A program made the translations under genes and the position numbers. Below the pieces are notes generated by a model, which saw nothing but the letters and a program-made list of their open reading frames with translations, had not been told where the DNA came from and did not search any database. This document shows positions 62,167 through 64,000 of a stretch of DNA of 64,000 nt, in pieces (the stretch's first letter is position 1; each line of letters starts with the position of its first letter). Source of the DNA: Polaromonas sp. (GTDB lineage Bacteria > Pseudomonadota > Gammaproteobacteria > Burkholderiales > Burkholderiaceae_C). The stretch is from contig JANYGP010000019.1 in the NCBI GenBank assembly GCA_025362315.1, positions 62,001 to 126,000 on the forward strand. The letters are read 5' to 3'.

Positions 62167-62352
62167 ATGCCGTCAAAATCAGGTTTCAAAGGTAACAAAG
62201 CTGGCCTGCCCAGCAAAATATGCGTGACTTGCGGCCGGGAAATGACCTGGCGCAAAAGCTGGGCAAAAAACTGGGCTGACGTGAAGTACTGTTCAGACGC
62301 CTGCCGGGCCAAAAAGTCAGCGCCTGCCCCCGAGAGGTCAAAAGAAAAATGA
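62167..62352 (+). CDS. DUF2256 small zinc-finger-like protein
   Basis: Basic protein of 61 residues in the DUF2256 family. The family core is KICVTCGREMTWRKSWAKNW followed by VKYCSDACRAKK, with four cysteines (CxxC and CxxxC) able to hold zinc. The role is unknown. It starts 24 bases after the GntR gene stop. Confidence 0.87.
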   Translation: MPSKSGFKGNKAGLPSKICVTCGREMTWRKSWAKNWADVKYCSDACRAKKSAPAPERSKEK

Positions 62353-62403
62353 TGCTTGCGGATTCCCGCTTCAAATACAAAACTTTGCAATCAACGCTGA
62401 CGC

Positions 62404-62448
62404 TATGATGTTGATAGCTGTTAGCGCCCCAAATATATGAGCTACAGA
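62404..62448 (+). repeat. Dispersed two-stem repeat, copy L
   Basis: TATGATGTTGATAGC, TGTTAGCGCCCC, AAATATATGAGCT. It lies in the 104-base gap before the SDR gene and ends about 9 bases before its ATG, so it forms most of the leader. No separate ribosome-binding site is seen. Confidence 0.75.
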
Positions 62449-62456
62449 TCAATTTT

Positions 62457-63233
62457 ATGTACACAACCAATTCCAATATCTGCTTTGACCTGAAGGACCG
62501 GGTGTGCATTGTGACGGGTGGTGCAAGCGGAATTGGGCAGGCGTGCGCAGAGCGGTTGGCACGGGAAGGTGCGCACCTGGTGCTGGCCGACATCGACGAC
62601 GTCAATGGCCATGCGCTGGCAAAGGCGCTTGGTGCTGCTTATGTGAATTGCGATGTTGGCGACAAGGCTCAGGTTGATGCGCTGGTGGCACACACCATGG
62701 CCCGGCACGGCCGCATTGATGTGCTGGTCAACAACGCGGGCATTTTCAAGTCTGCTGATTTCCTGGAAGTCACGGAAGCTGACTTTGATGAAGTCTTGCG
62801 GGTCAACCTGAAGGGCGCGTTTCTGGTGGGTCAGGCCGTGGCTTGCGAAATGGCCAAGACCGGCGGCGGCAGCATCGTCAACATGAGCTCGGTCAACGGC
62901 ACGCTGGCCATCCCCAACATTGCCAGTTACAACGTCAGCAAGGGCGGCATCAACCAATTGACCCGCGTGATGGCATTGAGCCTGGCTGACAAGGCCATTC
63001 GGGTCAATGCCGTTGCACCCGGCACCATTGCCACCGAGCTGGCTGCCAAAGCCGTGCTGACCAGTGAGGCCGCCCGAGCAAAAATCATCAGCCGCACACC
63101 TTTGAAACGCCTGGGTGAGCCTGGCGAGATTGCCGATGTTGTGGCGTTTTTGGCCAGTGATGCAGCCAGCTACATGACGGGAGAAATTGTGGTGGTGGAC
63201 GGTGGGCGAATGGCGCTGAACTACACCGTTTGA
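62457..63233 (+). CDS. SDR-family oxidoreductase
   Basis: Classical short-chain dehydrogenase of 258 residues. Cofactor motif TGGASGIG (about 20-27), acidic residues after the second strand (LADIDD) suggesting NAD preference, NNAGIF, catalytic Ser in NMSSVNG and SYNVSK (Tyr and Lys). The C-terminal YMTGEIVVVDGGR is typical of FabG-like and sugar or alcohol dehydrogenases. Substrate cannot be assigned. The start has no ribosome-binding site and sits just after a dispersed repeat. Confidence 0.9.
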   Translation: MYTTNSNICFDLKDRVCIVTGGASGIGQACAERLAREGAHLVLADIDDVNGHALAKALGAAYVNCDVGDKAQVDALVAHTMARHGRIDVLVNNAGIFKSADFLEVTEADFDEVLRVNLKGAFLVGQAVACEMAKTGGGSIVNMSSVNGTLAIPNIASYNVSKGGINQLTRVMALSLADKAIRVNAVAPGTIATELAAKAVLTSEAARAKIISRTPLKRLGEPGEIADVVAFLASDAASYMTGEIVVVDGGRMALNYTV

Positions 63234-63310
63234 CAGCGCTGGCTTTTGCTTGCGTGGCAGGTTGCGGGCAGTCCAGTTGAAAGTTGCAAGGTTGCAAAAC
63301 GTTCAATGCA

Positions 63311-64000
63311 TCAAGTTGATGAACCGCCCGCAGTGTTTTGCAAGCGCAATTGCCGGGTGCGCCGGTTGATCAGCCGTGCCGCAATCGACCACTTGGCGCG
63401 CGTCAGCCAGCTGTTCTGGTCGAGCAGGCGCGGCTTGTTGGCGTAAAAACATTCAGGGTCATGCGCAACCCCAAAATCAATCAATGGCATGCTGGCAGGG
63501 TCCTCGTCGGCATACTGACCATGCGCTGAGTGCAGCCCGCTCCAAAAGCGGCGACCCTGCGCATGGATGCCGTAACCGAGCTTTTGGCCTTCAAGCGCCA
63601 GTTTTGCCAATGCGCACGATTCCAGCAAGTCATCGGTCACGTAGGTGTCTGACTGAACCCACTGCTCGTTGAGGTACACCTCGCCAATCGCGTGTGTGAT
63701 GCTGGAGCCCTTCAGATCCAGGATGCCGCGCAAAAAATCGCCTGGCAAACTGACAAATCGCAAGCGGGCAGCGATGTCCGAAGAGCGAAGCAGGCCAACG
63801 AACAGCGTGCCCTTGGAATGGCAATCGCCCAGCCCGCTTTTGAGCACAGCGGCAGCGCCTGTGTGTCCGCCAGACGTTGGACAGCCAAATGGCAGGGACT
63901 TGATGTAGTCGTGGATGCGAACAGCTTTTTGAATGTCGTTTGTGGCCAGCTGGGTGATGCGCATAGCCCGCAGCCGGAGCTTTGAATTTTCCAGATCCAG
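63311..64000 (-). CDS. Transglutaminase-like protein, N-terminus beyond the window
   Basis: Papain-like transglutaminase-fold protein. The catalytic Cys is in GDCHSKGTLFVGLLRSSD and the His in HAIGEVYLNEQWVQSD. The frame is open to the right edge (LDLENSKLRLRA precedes the ATG at 63964), and relatives have more sequence before this ATG, so I read the gene as running off the window. If the ATG at 63964 is used, the product is 217 residues. It converges with the SDR gene. Function in the cell is unknown; cysteine peptidase-like activity is possible. Confidence 0.78.
   Translation of the reverse strand: MDLENSKLRLRAMRITQLATNDIQKAVRIHDYIKSLPFGCPTSGGHTGAAAVLKSGLGDCHSKGTLFVGLLRSSDIAARLRFVSLPGDFLRGILDLKGSSITHAIGEVYLNEQWVQSDTYVTDDLLESCALAKLALEGQKLGYGIHAQGRRFWSGLHSAHGQYADEDPASMPLIDFGVAHDPECFYANKPRLLDQNSWLTRAKWSIAARLINRRTRQLRLQNTAGGSST

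Noticed and set aside
1..64000. CRISPR arrays, rRNA genes, complete tRNA genes, insertion-sequence transposases and prophage genes
   Set aside because: I looked for spaced direct repeats, tRNA cloverleaf segments and transposase or phage motifs and saw none; the tandem arrays have no spacers.

Overview
The window is a 64 kb piece of a betaproteobacterial chromosome, most likely order Burkholderiales, family Comamonadaceae (Polaromonas/Rhodoferax/Limnohabitans-like). This rests on gene content and order: rpsF-priB-rpsR-rplI-dnaB, divergent ppsA/ppsR, ispDF next to mfd, polA-DUF2782-thrB, argDF with a DUF3579 gene, kynBUA, an orphan Bug-type binding protein, and mdh-citE-acnB beside a divergent GntR regulator. 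Assignment is by recognition of protein families; no database search was possible.

Layout. 1-5.2 kb: a carotenoid cluster of the Pantoea type, with crtX-crtY-crtI on the minus strand (crtB presumably follows off the left edge) and crtE divergent on the plus strand; crtX is split by a one-base frameshift. 5.4-8.6 kb: dnaB and the ribosomal rpsF-priB-rpsR-rplI operon. 8.6-14.6 kb: gluconeogenic module, ppsA with a two-subunit sodium/solute symporter, and the PEP synthase regulatory kinase/phosphotransferase divergent. 14.7-20.7 kb: ispD/ispF, mfd and a Bug protein. 20.75-26.5 kb: accessory island with a vapBC toxin-antitoxin pair, its palindromic operator and a type III restriction-modification system. 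26.5-29.1 kb: ZIP transporter, dienelactone hydrolase-like protein and a MazEF-like pair. 29.2-44.2 kb: polA, thrB, membrane and FecR-like proteins, uvrD, DUF3579, argDF, an SDR and the kynurenine operon kynBUA. 44.4-49.0 kb: a very large soluble PAS/GAF hybrid histidine kinase. 49.0-50.9 kb: a degraded, repeat-rich stretch with the C-terminal remnant of a galactose-oxidase-like protein. 50.9-62.1 kb: a flavin monooxygenase coupled to acnA, a PNPOx-like protein, the mdh-citE-secreted protein-acnB operon and its presumed GntR regulator. 62.1-64.0 kb: DUF2256, an SDR and a partial transglutaminase-like gene.

The most unusual thing seen is a dispersed 45-50 bp two-stem repeat, found by eye in at least eleven copies (AGCTGCTAGCGCCC core followed by a GCCC...GGGC hairpin). 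Six copies lie between genes or overlap a start codon; five lie inside mod, polA, uvrD, acnA and the citE-like gene. All five intragenic copies are read in the same orientation and the same frame, giving related peptides of the form AA[S/G]A. The mfd gene independently carries a different, REP-like double palindrome in frame. Short tandem arrays (7, 9, 11, 12, 14 and 15 bp units) are also frequent, and a 22-bp perfect palindrome lies between mdh and the GntR gene.
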